A DNA stretch of 64,000 nucleotides from Parasutterella secunda (GTDB lineage Bacteria; Pseudomonadota; Gammaproteobacteria; Burkholderiales; Burkholderiaceae_F), in the NCBI RefSeq assembly GCF_016901835.1, contig NZ_JACJKX010000004.1:56834-120833 (forward strand). The letters are read 5' to 3'. Positions 35,703 to 46,665 of the stretch are shown here, one piece after another. A model generated the notes under the pieces. That model saw only the letters and a program-made list of their open reading frames with translations. It had not been told where the DNA came from and did no database searches. Position numbers and translations under genes: made by a program. Within the stretch, counting starts at the first letter, position 1. Every line of letters begins with the position of its first letter.

Positions 35703-38513
35703 TTAGAAGACGTATCTGAAGGTTAAATTGCCGCTCACGCCTTCGCGATCCCCAACATAACCCTTAGCGCCGAGTTGCAGAGTCCACGGACTCGTCACAG
35801 AGGGTTTCATACTCACCCCCAACTCCATGATAGCTGTGTCGCCGTCAAGGCTCGGGCTGTCAAGATCGACCCGATTGACTGCAGTCTCAGCATCCGCCTC
35901 AAAGACTCGCTCGTAGGCCAGCCCTGCAGTCCAATTGGCGTACGGGCAGAAAGAACCGTTTACTCGGGTGCCCACGCGGACGGCCTGAGCAGTTGTCGAT
36001 TCAATATCAAAATCGTCCGAGTAGGCGTTATGCAGATTGACCGAGTCACTATCCAAATAGCTGATGAGATAACGACCGTAGACGTCCATCGAGACCGTAT
36101 CCGTTAAATTGAACAGATAACCGGCACCCAAGTGTGCGGTTGAGAAAAAGACGTCAGAATCGTATTTAGCGTAATCGGTTGCAAACTGTCCCTTGAATTC
36201 CGTTGAGCTTTGACCCAATCGCAAAGCACCGTCCACGTATAAGCCGCTTGCGAATTGATAACGGGTGGCTAAGCCGACACCGTAGTAGTCATGATCGCTT
36301 TCGCCTTTGGTTTGGCGGACATGACTGTCACTTTCGCCCAATCCGGCTTCAACAAAGGCACCTAAAAGCCAATTGGGATTGAGTTTGAGACCGGCACCGA
36401 CCACTAACGAATAACCGTCTACATCTATGGTCGAACTTGAGTCATAGCGGGAGGATCCCCCGTGCATGGCGGCAAAAGCTGACACTTCACCGAGCTTGGC
36501 TGCATCAGTCAGTGCCTTCATACCGACGTCTGCAACAAACTCAGCGCCTTGATTTACAAACGCGATAGAGCCCAGATGAGAATCGGCAAGTGTGGCGGAA
36601 TTAGCTGTCGCAACATTCACCCCATTTTTAAAGATATTTTCATCACCTGTTGTTAATGCATGATCGGAATTCACATAAAAGTCATCCGGTGAATAAACCG
36701 AATCAACAAAAGTCGACTTAACCACTATCTGTGTATCGTTGAAATAGTGCGTACTGTTGCCACCACCGGATATCAAAGTGATATTTTCATCCTTTAGATC
36801 AAAATCTGTCGGTTTGACGATTTCAATCGTTAAATTGTCATGTTCGTTCCAATTGACCGGAGACTGTGAGCGGGCTTGAGCGATGGCTAGGGTCAAAATC
36901 GGCTGATTTTCAACCATGTTGTCATCAATGACAAAGCGCCAGGTATCAAAACCTTGGATGGTACGGACACGATTGACTCCGCTCAACTCAAGTGTATTAC
37001 CCTCAGGCAAGAAGACGGGTGGATTGCCGGAGCCATGTGTCTCTTGGGCTGATCCGAACACACCGTTTAAAACGATGGCATTGGTAAGTTTAACCGTATG
37101 ATTACCCGAGTAGCCGACTTGAACATCGTCATCCAGATAAACAGCCAAAGCATGATCAATGATGCTATTGGAAATTTCTACGACACTGTTGTTGATATGA
37201 ACGGGCTTGGTCTTTATTTGATCTTCTGAAGAAGTCACATAAACACCGATCAATGCTACATTTTGCAAATCACTGCCAACGATAGAGGTTTTGACAGAAT
37301 CGATATTGAGTGCGGCTTGTTCACCCAAGGAAATGTCAGCAGTATAAATCCTACCGGTATGCTCCCCGTTTCGAACATTTGAGACGACTAAAGAGGAATC
37401 CGACAAGTTCACGGAACCCGAGTTAATGGAAATTTCATCACCGGTGTACATGTACACAGTATCATCACGATCCTGATTGATGAAGTCCTTAATCTGCACA
37501 CGGGTACCTGAAAGATTAAGCGTCGCATCCCCTAAATAAACAGAGTTACCCTTGAATTCCTGCGTACCCGATACTTCTTTATTCTGACCATCCACTGTCA
37601 CAGATGTCTCGGAAAGATTCACCGTGATGGGATTTTCGAATTGTTGAGCTTCATCGAGATAAACACCGTTAGCAGCAATCGGACCGTTGAATTGAGAAAT
37701 TGTCGTGGAGTTGTGATGGACTTCGGCATCTCCTGCGGTGAGGATGTAGCTCGATACAACCCCGGCCACTGCAGAGCCTGAATTAAGATTATGCACTGAA
37801 ACGCTGTTGTTATTCGTAACGGTTTGCATTCCGACAACATTTGCACCGTAGAGTCTGAAAACCGACGATTGCAACGTCAATCCGTCTACCGAGACTTGAT
37901 TGTCGCTTGCCTCTGCCTTTCCATCTGAAACAACAAGTCCTCCGAAAGCATCCAGACTGACGTTATCATCTATGCTTGTATCAACACTATCCGCAACAGT
38001 TGAGTCAACAATCTCAAGGCGATTGCCGTTGGCACGCGCTTCGCTCTGAGCGGTTACCGCCCCGGCCATAATGTATTGAAATTCGGAAAGATTCTTGACT
38101 GACACAACGTTGTTGTCGGCAAATCCGCGATCGCCCACCGCATAGCCTCCGACAGCACCGCCAAGGTACATACCGTCAAGATTGAGCGTGTTTGAAGAGG
38201 TGTTGGCAACCGTATCGGTTTGTACCAAGCCACCGTAGGCTTCCCTGACCCAATAATCACCATCTGCAATAAGATTCACAGAATTGTTATCGGCGTGCTG
38301 TTCTCCTGTGAAGCCAAAGACTTGACCGCCTGCTAAATAGTCGTAATCGCGGTTAACGATAAATTCACCGCTTGATTGGTTACTGGCCTCGTCACCCAAG
38401 CCGAGTGCGTATTGATTATCTGTTCCCGGTATAAGCTCGAAGCTTGCTGCCGCAGCTACGGACGAGGCTGCCATTGCTACAGCCAATACAATAGGTTACA
38501 TCGCAAAAGTCAT
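35703..38513 (-). pseudogene. Autotransporter (type Va), signal peptide interrupted by TAA
   Basis: A good start (ATG at 38513 behind AAAGGA) opens a signal peptide, but codon 6 is TAA (38496-38498). The same frame then continues without further stops for 930 codons. If the TAA were a lysine codon (AAA) the N-terminus would be a normal signal peptide, MTFAMK plus PIVLAVAMAASSVAAAA. The passenger (about residues 20-640) is repetitive in style, rich in Asn, Ser, Asp and Val, and beta-helix-like. The last 280 residues form an autotransporter beta-barrel ending in YVF with terminal Phe. Such proteins display adhesins or enzymes on the surface. A TTG or ATG after the TAA would lack the charged n-region. 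No function can be assigned to the passenger. Confidence 0.8.
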
Positions 38514-38525
38514 TTTTTTCCTTTC

Positions 38526-39005
38526 TTAAAACGCTTCCAAAAGCGCAATGGCATGCACTTCAATAGCCTCTTTTTGACCTACCGCGTCACACCCTTCCTT
38601 AGTTTTTGCTTTGATATTGACGCGTTGAAGATCAATACCGATTGCTTGGGCAACGGACTCTCGAATTTTGTCCATATGAGGGGCCAATTTGGGAGCCTGA
38701 GCGATAACCGTTGCATCCACATTAACAATGGCCCAACCTGCTTTAACTACAAGTCCGACAGCTTGAGCAAGGAGCTCTTTGCTGTCTGCGCCTTTATAGG
38801 CCGGATCCGTGTCCGGAAAATGCCGTCCGATATCTCCGAGTCCTGCCGCCCCTAAAAGGGCATCGGTAATTGCATGAAGCAGAGCATCGGCATCGGAGTG
38901 CCCTAAAAGACCTTTTTCATAATCGATTGACACTCCGCCCAAAATGAGGGGGCGGCCCTCAACCAAACGATGCAAGTCATAACCTTGCCCGACTCTGAAA
39001 CTCAT
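38526..39005 (-). CDS. ispF: 2-C-methyl-D-erythritol 2,4-cyclodiphosphate synthase
   Basis: The 159-residue trimeric enzyme begins [14 protein letters not shown] with the metal-binding DxH pair (Asp10, His12). It also has the loop [26 protein letters not shown], which supplies further metal and phosphate contacts. It carries out the fifth step of the MEP isoprenoid pathway. The ATG overlaps the ispD stop (ATGA), so the two are translationally coupled. Confidence 0.97.
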   Translation of the reverse strand: MSFRVGQGYDLHRLVEGRPLILGGVSIDYEKGLLGHSDADALLHAITDALLGAAGLGDIGRHFPDTDPAYKGADSKELLAQAVGLVVKAGWAIVNVDATVIAQAPKLAPHMDKIRESVAQAIGIDLQRVNIKAKTKEGCDAVGQKEAIEVHAIALLEAF

Positions 39006-39703
39006 TGGACAGATTCCTTTCTTAAAGACAGTTGATTTATATAACTGCGCACCCATTTCAAATCTTCCGGGTACGTCACTTTAATATTAAAAGCCGAACC
39101 TTCAACTACCTTAATACGAGCGCCTTGCATTTCCATGGCGCTTGCCTCATCGGTCACGGGTTCGATAGCGTTTTGAAGAGCGGTTAAAAGTGCCTGAGCC
39201 TGAAACACTTGCGGGGTTTGTGCACGAAAACAGCGTGAGCGATCAATCGTTTTTTCAATCATGGCATCATCATTGACCCACTTGAGCGTATCGGTTACCG
39301 GCAGTGCAAGTATAGCCCCGTCAACCGCTTCGCTTTCAATCGTATCGACAAGGCGAACGATTGATTCTTTATCAATACAGGGACGCGCTGCATCGTGAAC
39401 AAATACCCAATCATCGGGCTCGGCATGAAGTGCCGTTAAACCGTTTAAAACGGACTGAGCCCGAGTGTCTCCGCCGCATCGATGAATCTCCACTGCACCT
39501 TCGAATCGACACCGATCGATGTATGCGTCATTTTCTGAAACCACAACTGCCACACGGTCAAAAATCGACATTCCGAGCATGCGATTGACGGTGACTTCAA
39601 GCATCGTCCTGTTTTCAAACAAGGGATAATACTGTTTGGGATAACCGATTTTCATCCGCTCCCCGACACCGGCTGCCGGTATCAACAAAATTTTTTTACT
39701 CAT
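39002..39703 (-). CDS. ispD: 2-C-methyl-D-erythritol 4-phosphate cytidylyltransferase
   Basis: The 233-residue enzyme has the nucleotidyltransferase start [20 protein letters not shown], with the CTP-binding glycine/arginine/lysine set, and the VHDAARPCI motif near residue 103. It makes CDP-ME, the third MEP-pathway step. It lies 9 bases after the DMT transporter gene and overlaps ispF. IspD/IspF are separate proteins here, not fused as in some alphaproteobacteria. Confidence 0.96.
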   Translation of the reverse strand: MSKKILLIPAAGVGERMKIGYPKQYYPLFENRTMLEVTVNRMLGMSIFDRVAVVVSENDAYIDRCRFEGAVEIHRCGGDTRAQSVLNGLTALHAEPDDWVFVHDAARPCIDKESIVRLVDTIESEAVDGAILALPVTDTLKWVNDDAMIEKTIDRSRCFRAQTPQVFQAQALLTALQNAIEPVTDEASAMEMQGARIKVVEGSAFNIKVTYPEDLKWVRSYINQLSLRKESVQ

Positions 39704-39712
39704 AAACGATCC

Positions 39713-40609
39713 TTAATGCCGTCCCAAAACGAATATAGTGGCAATGATAAAAGTAAATCCCAAATAATCCATCGCTGAGAAATGTGTTCCGAAAAATGCC
39801 ACGGAAAACACAGCAGCCGATATCGGCTCGACGCAGGCAATCATACTGGCCTTGACGCTGCCTAAATCGGCAACACCTTGCATATAGAGCATGAAGGCAC
39901 CGATTGTGCCTAATAAAATAATAAGCGCCAAAGCAATTATTCCGTAGATATCCACAGAGAAATGAATAGAGGGAAAATCAATAATCCAACCCGTGATCAA
40001 ACCGCCCACCAGCATGCCGGCACCCATCAAGGCTTGCGTCGGATAGGCAGATAGGAACCTGGCGGGCAAAATCGTGTAAACGGCAATACCCAAAGCGCTT
40101 GCCAAACCCCAAAATAGCCCTTGAGGAGAAACCGCTAAATGAGAAACATCACCGTGTGTGGCCACAAAGAAAGTGCCGGCTAATGCGCAGGCAATCGCCA
40201 ATAGCTCGCGTTTAGAGGGCAATCGAGATTGAATTAAACAGACAGCTATCAGAATAAAAACCGGATTGAAATAAATGAGCATCGTAGCCGTGCCCGAATT
40301 GGTGTACTCCACCGCCGTGAGGTATCCGAATTGGCTGATCATCAAGCCGCCTAAGGCATAGATCAAGAGCCACAACCAATGAACTCCGGGTCTGAAAATC
40401 GGACGCATGGCCGCTATATGTCCGGGCAAAAAGAAGATACAGAGCAAAATACCGGCAATGATCATGCGAAGAACCGTCAGCCAGTCGGGGCTGACATCCT
40501 GGAAGGTAAAAAGGTACTGACCGCAGGCTCCGGAAAAGCCCCAGCCGATACCGCCAGCCAACGTACAGAAAATGCCTCGCCATAGTTTGGCGTCTGTGCT
40601 CAATGCCAT
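39713..40609 (-). CDS. EamA/DMT-superfamily exporter
   Basis: The protein from the ATG at 40609 has 298 residues and ten hydrophobic segments in two repeated EamA halves (about residues 10-140 and 150-295). DMT exporters move metabolites, often amino acids, out of the cell. The start was chosen because AAGAGG lies six bases ahead; the frame stays open to 40648 without a ribosome site. It may share a transcript with ispD-ispF. Substrate unknown. It is divergent from mfd. Confidence 0.86.
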   Translation of the reverse strand: MALSTDAKLWRGIFCTLAGGIGWGFSGACGQYLFTFQDVSPDWLTVLRMIIAGILLCIFFLPGHIAAMRPIFRPGVHWLWLLIYALGGLMISQFGYLTAVEYTNSGTATMLIYFNPVFILIAVCLIQSRLPSKRELLAIACALAGTFFVATHGDVSHLAVSPQGLFWGLASALGIAVYTILPARFLSAYPTQALMGAGMLVGGLITGWIIDFPSIHFSVDIYGIIALALIILLGTIGAFMLYMQGVADLGSVKASMIACVEPISAAVFSVAFFGTHFSAMDYLGFTFIIATIFVLGRH

Positions 40610-40741
40610 GAACCACCTCTTATTTGCCGATGGATTGTATACGAGCAATTGGTAATTGGAAATGACAGAAAAAACGTTACTGATATCCTACTAAGAAGAC
40701 GAAAAAAAGCGATAATTACCCACCTACTGAAAGAGGCGCAA

Positions 40742-43700
40742 ATGTTTGAAAATTTACGTGACAGAATCAAAAAAGACCTTTCACATATAACGGTTAAAGC
40801 CAAAAGAACCCTCAATCTCGGCACAACCGGAGCCGATGCCTTATGGCTAGCGCTGGCAGCTCAACAAGTGCACGAGGAAGGTAAACTTTTTGTTCTGATC
40901 GCCGATAATGCCGCTCAATGCTTACGACTTCGAGACGATATCAGTTACTTTGCGCCCGAATTAAAAGTCACCTATTTCCCTGACTGGGAAACACTGCCCT
41001 ATGACCTCGTAAGTCCCCATCAGGATTTGGTGAGCGAGCGCATGGAAATACTCTTTAACCTCACTCACCGTGAGGAAAAACATGACAAAATCGATGTGAT
41101 TTTGCTCACCTGCACGACAGCCGCACAAACGATTGCCCCCAAGAGTTATTTATCGGGCCGTGTCTTTTTCTTTAAAAAAGGCGAAGAGATCAATGCGGCC
41201 ACCTTGCGCGAGCGGCTCGTCAGTGCCGGTTATCAGCACGTCAGTCAAGTCGTCGCTCCGGGAGAATTCAGTGTTCGTGGTAGCCTCATAGATATTTTTC
41301 CGATGGGCGCTTCTAGCCCCTTCCGCCTCGATCTTTTTGATACCGAGATCGATTCTATCCGTTCATTTGATCCGGATACTCAACGATCTCTTGAAACCGT
41401 TGATGAAGTAAGAGTGCTTCCCGGGCGGGAATTCCCGGTTGATGCCGAATCTCTCGTTCAATTTCGTGCCAGATGGCGGGAAAATTTTCCGGGAGACCCC
41501 ACCAAAGCCATTCTCTATAAGGACTTAAGCCACGGCATCATCAATGCCGGAATTGAATATTACCTGCCCCTCTTTTTTGAAGAACGGACAACTTTTTTTG
41601 ACTACCTCAATGCCGATAACACACTCATCGGACTGCTAGGTGACAATGAAGCGGCGCTTAATCGCTTTATGCAGGAAACGCAGGACAGATACCGGTTTTT
41701 GAAAGCCGATCCCGAACGGCCTGTGTTGCCACCTGACAGTCTTTATTTGAATTCTGAGGGATTTTTTATCCAACTCAAACAATTCGTTCGCTTTCAGGGG
41801 AAAATCGATCCGGCCGACAAACCGACAAGAGTCTTGGTGGACAGAAAAGCGGAACGTCCGCTTGAGAATTTAGAGCGTCTCATTGATGAGGAAAAAACTC
41901 GTCATCACCGAGTGCTGATCATGGCCCCGAGTGCCGGTCGTCGAGAGACGATGGCGCAGCTTTTTGACCGAAACGGATTAAAGATTGCCTATACGGAATC
42001 GTTCGATTCGTTTGTCAAAGACTCAGATCCCGTCATGATTACCGTGGGTCCGTTAATCGAAGGGTTAAGCCTTGAGGGAATTACCCTTTTAACGGAAACC
42101 GAGCTTTATGCACAGGCTCCTCGCCGGACATTGCGGCGTCACGCCCACACGACGAACGTCGACATGATGATTCGGGACCTCGCTGAGCTCAAAATCGGCG
42201 ACCCCGTGGTTCATATCACTCATGGTATCGGCCGTTATGCCGGATTACAAACCATTGAAACGGCCAATGGGAAAGAGGAGTTCCTGCGTTTAGACTATGC
42301 CAATGATGCAAAACTCTTTGTGCCGGTGGCTCAACTGCAGCTTATATCGCGTTACTCGGGAAGCGATGCCGAACACGCTCCGCTTCACCATTTAGGCAAA
42401 AACGATTGGGAAAAGGCCAAAAAGAAAGCTGCCGAAAAAGTTCGCGATACGGCTGCCGAGCTTCTCAATTTATACGCGCTTCGAGAAAAAAGTCACGGTC
42501 ATGCATTTCAGTTCTCAAGGGCAGACTATGAAGCCTTTGCCGAAAGTTTCCCGTTTGAAGAAACCGCTGACCAACAAGCCGCCATTGAAGCCGTGCTCGA
42601 TGATATGAAGGCCGATAAGCCGATGGATCGACTCGTGTGCGGTGATGTCGGTTTCGGAAAAACAGAGGTAGCTCTTCGAGCAGCTTTTGCAGCCGTCATG
42701 GGCGGCAAACAGGTTGCCATCCTTTGCCCCACAACGCTTTTAGCCGAACAGCACGCTCATACGTTTAAGGACCGGTTCTCGGTTTGGCCTGTGACCGTAG
42801 CAGAACTTTCTCGCTTTAGAAGTGCAAAACAAAGTGCCCAAGTCATCGAAGGTCTTGAAAAAGGAACCATCGACATTGTTGTAGGCACTCATAAGCTCTT
42901 ATCTGAGAAAGTGAAATTTGCCAGACTCGGCTTAGTTGTGATTGATGAAGAACACCGGTTCGGCGTAAGACAAAAAGAAGTATTAAAAAAACTTCGTGCA
43001 GAAGTGGACGTTTTAACACTGACTGCGACCCCAATTCCCAGAACCCTTGCCATGAGTCTGGAAGGCATTCGCTCATTCTCCGTTATCGCCACTGCTCCTG
43101 AAAAGCGTCTGTCGATTAAGACAATTGTGAGAAAAGAGACTCCTGAAGTAATCCGTGAAGCCGTGATGCGTGAGTTAAAACGTGGCGGTCAGGTCTATTT
43201 TCTTCACAATGATGTCGCAACGATTGAAAACCGTCGTGAGCAGCTCGCACAACTCATTCCGGAGGCCCGCATTGTCGTAGGGCATGGTCAAATGAATGAG
43301 CGTGAACTGGAGTCGGTCATGCGCGATTTTTATCATCAGCGCTACAACGTGCTGCTGTGCACAACCATTATCGAAACCGGAATCGATGTGCCAAGTGCGA
43401 ACACAATCATCATGCACAGAGCTGACAAATTCGGTTTGGCACAACTGCATCAATTAAGAGGACGCGTGGGCCGAAGTCATCACCAGGCTTATGCCTATTT
43501 GTTGACGCCCGGCAAAGATGCTCTCACACAAAATGCTCAAAAACGGCTTGAAGCCATTCAAAATCTGCAGGACTTGGGCAGCGGCTTTTACCTGTCGATG
43601 CATGACCTTGAAATTCGCGGTGCCGGTGAAGTACTGGGCGAACACCAGTCTGGCGAAATTGCCTCCGTGGGCTACGACCTCTATAACCAAATGCTTCGCC

Positions 43701-44212
43701 GAGCTGTTAAAAGCATGCGCAACAATGAGTCTTTTGATTTGGATGCCCCCTTTCAAGCAATGGCGGAAATCAACTTGCACGCCCCTGCACTTTTGCCTTC
43801 TGACTACGTCGAAGACGTCCACCAACGTTTGTCCTTTTACAAGGAGCTGGCCAGTTGTGAATCGTTTAATGCCATTGAAACCGTTCGTGAAGCATTGGGG
43901 GACCGCTACGGAAAGTTGCCGGTTGAAGCCAATACCCTCATTGAAACTCACCGACTGAGACTTTATTGTCAGCACTTAGGAATCGAGCGCATTGAGGCAA
44001 CAGAATCCGTGATGATCATCACTTTTGCCGCAAAGCCTCTCTTTGAACCGATGCGGTTGATCGAACTCATGCAAAAGAGCAGAAATATGCGGATGATGGG
44101 GCCCACCAAACTTAAAATCGAAACCTCAACACCGACCATTGAGGCAAGGTTGGCCTATTTAAGAGGCTTTGTTAAAGCATTGGACTCAAAAAACTCCGAC
44201 AATTTGACCTGA
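40742..44212 (+). CDS. mfd: Transcription-repair coupling factor Mfd
   Basis: From the ATG at 40742 (AGAGG ahead) the protein has 1156 residues, the normal Mfd length. It has a UvrB-like N-terminal module with degenerate motor (residues 1-450), the RNA-polymerase-binding CarD-like domain (about 475-545, GDPVVHITHGIGRYAGL), a RecG-type translocase with Walker A GDVGFGKTE and DEEHRFG box, the TRG arm, and a C-terminal autoinhibitory domain. Mfd pushes stalled polymerase off lesions and recruits UvrA. It ends 51 bases before the exporter operon. Confidence 0.97.
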   Translation: MFENLRDRIKKDLSHITVKAKRTLNLGTTGADALWLALAAQQVHEEGKLFVLIADNAAQCLRLRDDISYFAPELKVTYFPDWETLPYDLVSPHQDLVSERMEILFNLTHREEKHDKIDVILLTCTTAAQTIAPKSYLSGRVFFFKKGEEINAATLRERLVSAGYQHVSQVVAPGEFSVRGSLIDIFPMGASSPFRLDLFDTEIDSIRSFDPDTQRSLETVDEVRVLPGREFPVDAESLVQFRARWRENFPGDPTKAILYKDLSHGIINAGIEYYLPLFFEERTTFFDYLNADNTLIGLLGDNEAALNRFMQETQDRYRFLKADPERPVLPPDSLYLNSEGFFIQLKQFVRFQGKIDPADKPTRVLVDRKAERPLENLERLIDEEKTRHHRVLIMAPSAGRRETMAQLFDRNGLKIAYTESFDSFVKDSDPVMITVGPLIEGLSLEGITLLTETELYAQAPRRTLRRHAHTTNVDMMIRDLAELKIGDPVVHITHGIGRYAGLQTIETANGKEEFLRLDYANDAKLFVPVAQLQLISRYSGSDAEHAPLHHLGKNDWEKAKKKAAEKVRDTAAELLNLYALREKSHGHAFQFSRADYEAFAESFPFEETADQQAAIEAVLDDMKADKPMDRLVCGDVGFGKTEVALRAAFAAVMGGKQVAILCPTTLLAEQHAHTFKDRFSVWPVTVAELSRFRSAKQSAQVIEGLEKGTIDIVVGTHKLLSEKVKFARLGLVVIDEEHRFGVRQKEVLKKLRAEVDVLTLTATPIPRTLAMSLEGIRSFSVIATAPEKRLSIKTIVRKETPEVIREAVMRELKRGGQVYFLHNDVATIENRREQLAQLIPEARIVVGHGQMNERELESVMRDFYHQRYNVLLCTTIIETGIDVPSANTIIMHRADKFGLAQLHQLRGRVGRSHHQAYAYLLTPGKDALTQNAQKRLEAIQNLQDLGSGFYLSMHDLEIRGAGEVLGEHQSGEIASVGYDLYNQMLRRAVKSMRNNESFDLDAPFQAMAEINLHAPALLPSDYVEDVHQRLSFYKELASCESFNAIETVREALGDRYGKLPVEANTLIETHRLRLYCQHLGIERIEATESVMIITFAAKPLFEPMRLIELMQKSRNMRMMGPTKLKIETSTPTIEARLAYLRGFVKALDSKNSDNLT

Positions 44213-44219
44213 TTTCGAC

Positions 44220-44247
44220 GCAGTTGAGTCTAAAATAGATCAACTGC
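44220..44247 (+). promoter_or_regulatory. Palindrome between mfd and the exporter operon
   Basis: GCAGTTGA and TCAACTGC form a perfect 8-bp inverted repeat with a 12-base centre that contains TAAAAT. Overlap with a -10-like hexamer just before the first exporter gene is the typical place for a repressor operator; it could also be an mRNA hairpin. No regulator gene is adjacent. Confidence 0.4.
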
Positions 44248-44263
44248 TACAAATTTATTAAAA

Positions 44264-45664
44264 ATGAAAAAGATTTATTTAGCGGCTGCGCTTTGTGCAA
44301 TTTTTCTCCCCTTGAGCACTCAAGCCTCCGGCGTGAGTTTTCATCAGGCGCGTGCGCTCATGACGCAGCGGGCTGATACGCTCAAAATGAGTCAGGCCGA
44401 TATTGACCAAAAACAACAGCAGGTCAAGGAATCCCGATCGTTGAGGGGACCCAAAATCAGTCTGAACGCTCAACAGATTGAAGGCCGTAAAGACATCCAT
44501 ATGGCCTTTGATAATCCGTTGGCCGGTGCTTCGGGAATGATCGGGCAGGCTTTGCCGATACCGGGATTGTCTGAGATGCTCGGTCAAAATAAATTCAAAA
44601 TCGATCTTGAAGAAGATATCTCGGGGCCTCGTGCTTCGATTGATATGATGTGGCCGATTTACACGGGCGGGGCCATTTCTGCTCAACAAAAAGCCTCTGA
44701 GGCAGCCCTTCGCCAAGCCCGTGCCTCGCACGAAAAAACTCAGGACGAGCTCGACACGCTTTTGGTGCAGAAGTATTTCGGAGTGCAGTTAGCCCGAAGT
44801 GTTGAAAAGCTGCGTGCTGATCTGTTCAAACAATCTGAACGGGACCTCAATCGTGCAAAACGCTTCGAAAAGGCAGGAATGATCGCAAAAATCGAGCGCA
44901 TGAGTGCCCAGGTCAATCGGGATGCTGCCGAGCGTGAATATATCGGTTCTCAAACCGACCGTAAAGTTGCTGAAACAGAATTAGCCGATCTTTTACGCGA
45001 AGAGTCTGTCGGGCGATTGGATACGCCGATGTTTGTCAGCAAAGACTTAAAAACGCTCTCATACTGGCAGGATCGGGCTCTAGCCAATAATCCTATTTTA
45101 AAAGCGCTCGATGCGCAGCACGAACAGGCCCGAATGGGGGTGCAGGCTGCAAAAAGTACCTACCACCCGCAGCTCTATCTCTTCGGGCACTACAACATGA
45201 TCAAGCACTACCTGACATTGCCCGAACCCGATTGGATTGCCGGGATCGGCGTTTCCTTTACGCTTTGGGACAACCGTGACCGCTCGGCCAGGGTTGGCGG
45301 CGCACAAGCCTTGGTCAACAAAGCTCGTGCCGCTCAGAGTCAGGCCAGAAATGAAATCAACAAAATTGTTGAAGTGGCTTGGCTAAAGAGCAATCAGGCT
45401 CTCGAACAGTATCGCCTGAGCGCAAGCTCGATTGAATTGGCTAAAGAAAATGTGAGACTAAGGGAAAAGTCTTTTAATGAGGGATTGTCCACGGTCGACG
45501 ATGTCAATGATGCGAGAAATAAATTAATCGCTGCAGAGGTTGCAAGCCGCGTGGCTGCCTATCGCTTTGTCGTCGCCTTCAGTCTGTTGCATGCGGCAAG
45601 CGGTTCCATGCTTGACTTCATGGATACTTTTTCCCGTCCTGATATAACGGTGATTGAACAATGA
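44264..45664 (+). CDS. TolC-family outer-membrane efflux protein
   Basis: The 466-residue protein has a signal peptide (MKKIYLAAALCAIFLPLSTQA) and two repeats of long helices typical of TolC channel-tunnels, with the usual NPILKALDAQHEQARMGVQAAKS stretch opening the second half. It forms the outer-membrane duct for the transporter encoded next. No ribosome site is evident before the ATG (AAATTTATTAAAA), which may lower its translation. Its stop overlaps the hlyD-type start (ATGA). Confidence 0.92.
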   Translation: MKKIYLAAALCAIFLPLSTQASGVSFHQARALMTQRADTLKMSQADIDQKQQQVKESRSLRGPKISLNAQQIEGRKDIHMAFDNPLAGASGMIGQALPIPGLSEMLGQNKFKIDLEEDISGPRASIDMMWPIYTGGAISAQQKASEAALRQARASHEKTQDELDTLLVQKYFGVQLARSVEKLRADLFKQSERDLNRAKRFEKAGMIAKIERMSAQVNRDAAEREYIGSQTDRKVAETELADLLREESVGRLDTPMFVSKDLKTLSYWQDRALANNPILKALDAQHEQARMGVQAAKSTYHPQLYLFGHYNMIKHYLTLPEPDWIAGIGVSFTLWDNRDRSARVGGAQALVNKARAAQSQARNEINKIVEVAWLKSNQALEQYRLSASSIELAKENVRLREKSFNEGLSTVDDVNDARNKLIAAEVASRVAAYRFVVAFSLLHAASGSMLDFMDTFSRPDITVIEQ

Positions 45665-46656
45665 CGGAAATAAACAAGAAAAAAATCAATAAACCGGTTT
45701 TGGCTACAGGCGCCGCTGTGATCTGCGCCCTGTTTGTCGGTGTCGGATTTTGGATGGGGACACATCCGGCCAAAGAGCCTTTATATGGCGTTATGCAAGC
45801 CAAAACAGTTGATGTCGCTGCTAAAGTAACCGGACGAGTGCAAACGCTTGAAATCCGCGAAGGCGACAATGTGACAGCCGGCCAGCTTTTGATGACACTC
45901 GACATTCCGGAGGTCGAAGCCAAACTGCGAGAAGTTCGCGCTTTGCAAACGGCCGCAGCCGCCAAAAAAGATCTGGTTGATGAGGGGGCCCGTCCTCAGG
46001 AAATTCGTGCAGCTAAAGCGCAAATGCAGCGTGCCCAAGCCGGTAAAGAACTCGCGCAAAAGACCTATACCCGAGTGCATGCACTTTATCGTGAGGGACT
46101 GATTTCAAAACAAAAGCACGACGAAGCCTTGGCGCAGAAAAAAAGTGCTGATGAACTTTTCGCTGCTGCAAGCGAACAGTACGATATTGCTAAAACAGGT
46201 GCCCGTACTCAGGAAAAAGAAGCTGCCGGTGCTCTAAGCGCTCAAGCCGCAGGCGGTGTCGATCAGGTTGAAAGTCTCGTCAAAGAGAAAAACGTCACGG
46301 CTCCCTTAGCAAGCGAAGTCTCACGCATCTATGTTGAAGCAGGCGAAATTGCCGCGGCGGGCCTGCCCCTTGCTACGCTTGTGGATCTGTCGGATCAATG
46401 GGCAGTTTTCAATATCCGCGAAGACGATATGCCGCAAATTACAAAAGGGGCCGTGTTTAAAGCACAGATTCCGGCCTTGAATGCTCAAAATGTGGAATTT
46501 AAGGTGTATTTCATCAACCCCAGAGGAGATTACGCCACATGGCGCGCGACCCGTCAATCAAGCGGCTATGACTTGAGAACTTTTGAAGTTCGAGCCCGGC
46601 CTGTCAATCCGGTTACGAACCTTCGTCCCGGTATGAGTGTGATTGTCGAACGCTAA
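45661..46656 (+). CDS. HlyD/EmrA-type membrane fusion protein
   Basis: The 331-residue periplasmic adaptor has one N-terminal membrane anchor (about residues 13-32), a biotinyl-lipoyl half-motif (GRVQTLEIREGDNVTAGQLL), a coiled coil at about residues 95-200, and the second lipoyl half plus beta-barrel (VTAPLASEVSRIYVEAGEIAAAGLPL). It would bridge the inner-membrane permeases and the TolC-type channel. It resembles YbhG/YhiI-type adaptors, which work with ABC-2 permeases. Confidence 0.92.
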   Translation: MTEINKKKINKPVLATGAAVICALFVGVGFWMGTHPAKEPLYGVMQAKTVDVAAKVTGRVQTLEIREGDNVTAGQLLMTLDIPEVEAKLREVRALQTAAAAKKDLVDEGARPQEIRAAKAQMQRAQAGKELAQKTYTRVHALYREGLISKQKHDEALAQKKSADELFAAASEQYDIAKTGARTQEKEAAGALSAQAAGGVDQVESLVKEKNVTAPLASEVSRIYVEAGEIAAAGLPLATLVDLSDQWAVFNIREDDMPQITKGAVFKAQIPALNAQNVEFKVYFINPRGDYATWRATRQSSGYDLRTFEVRARPVNPVTNLRPGMSVIVER

Positions 46657-46665
46657 GAGTTTTTC

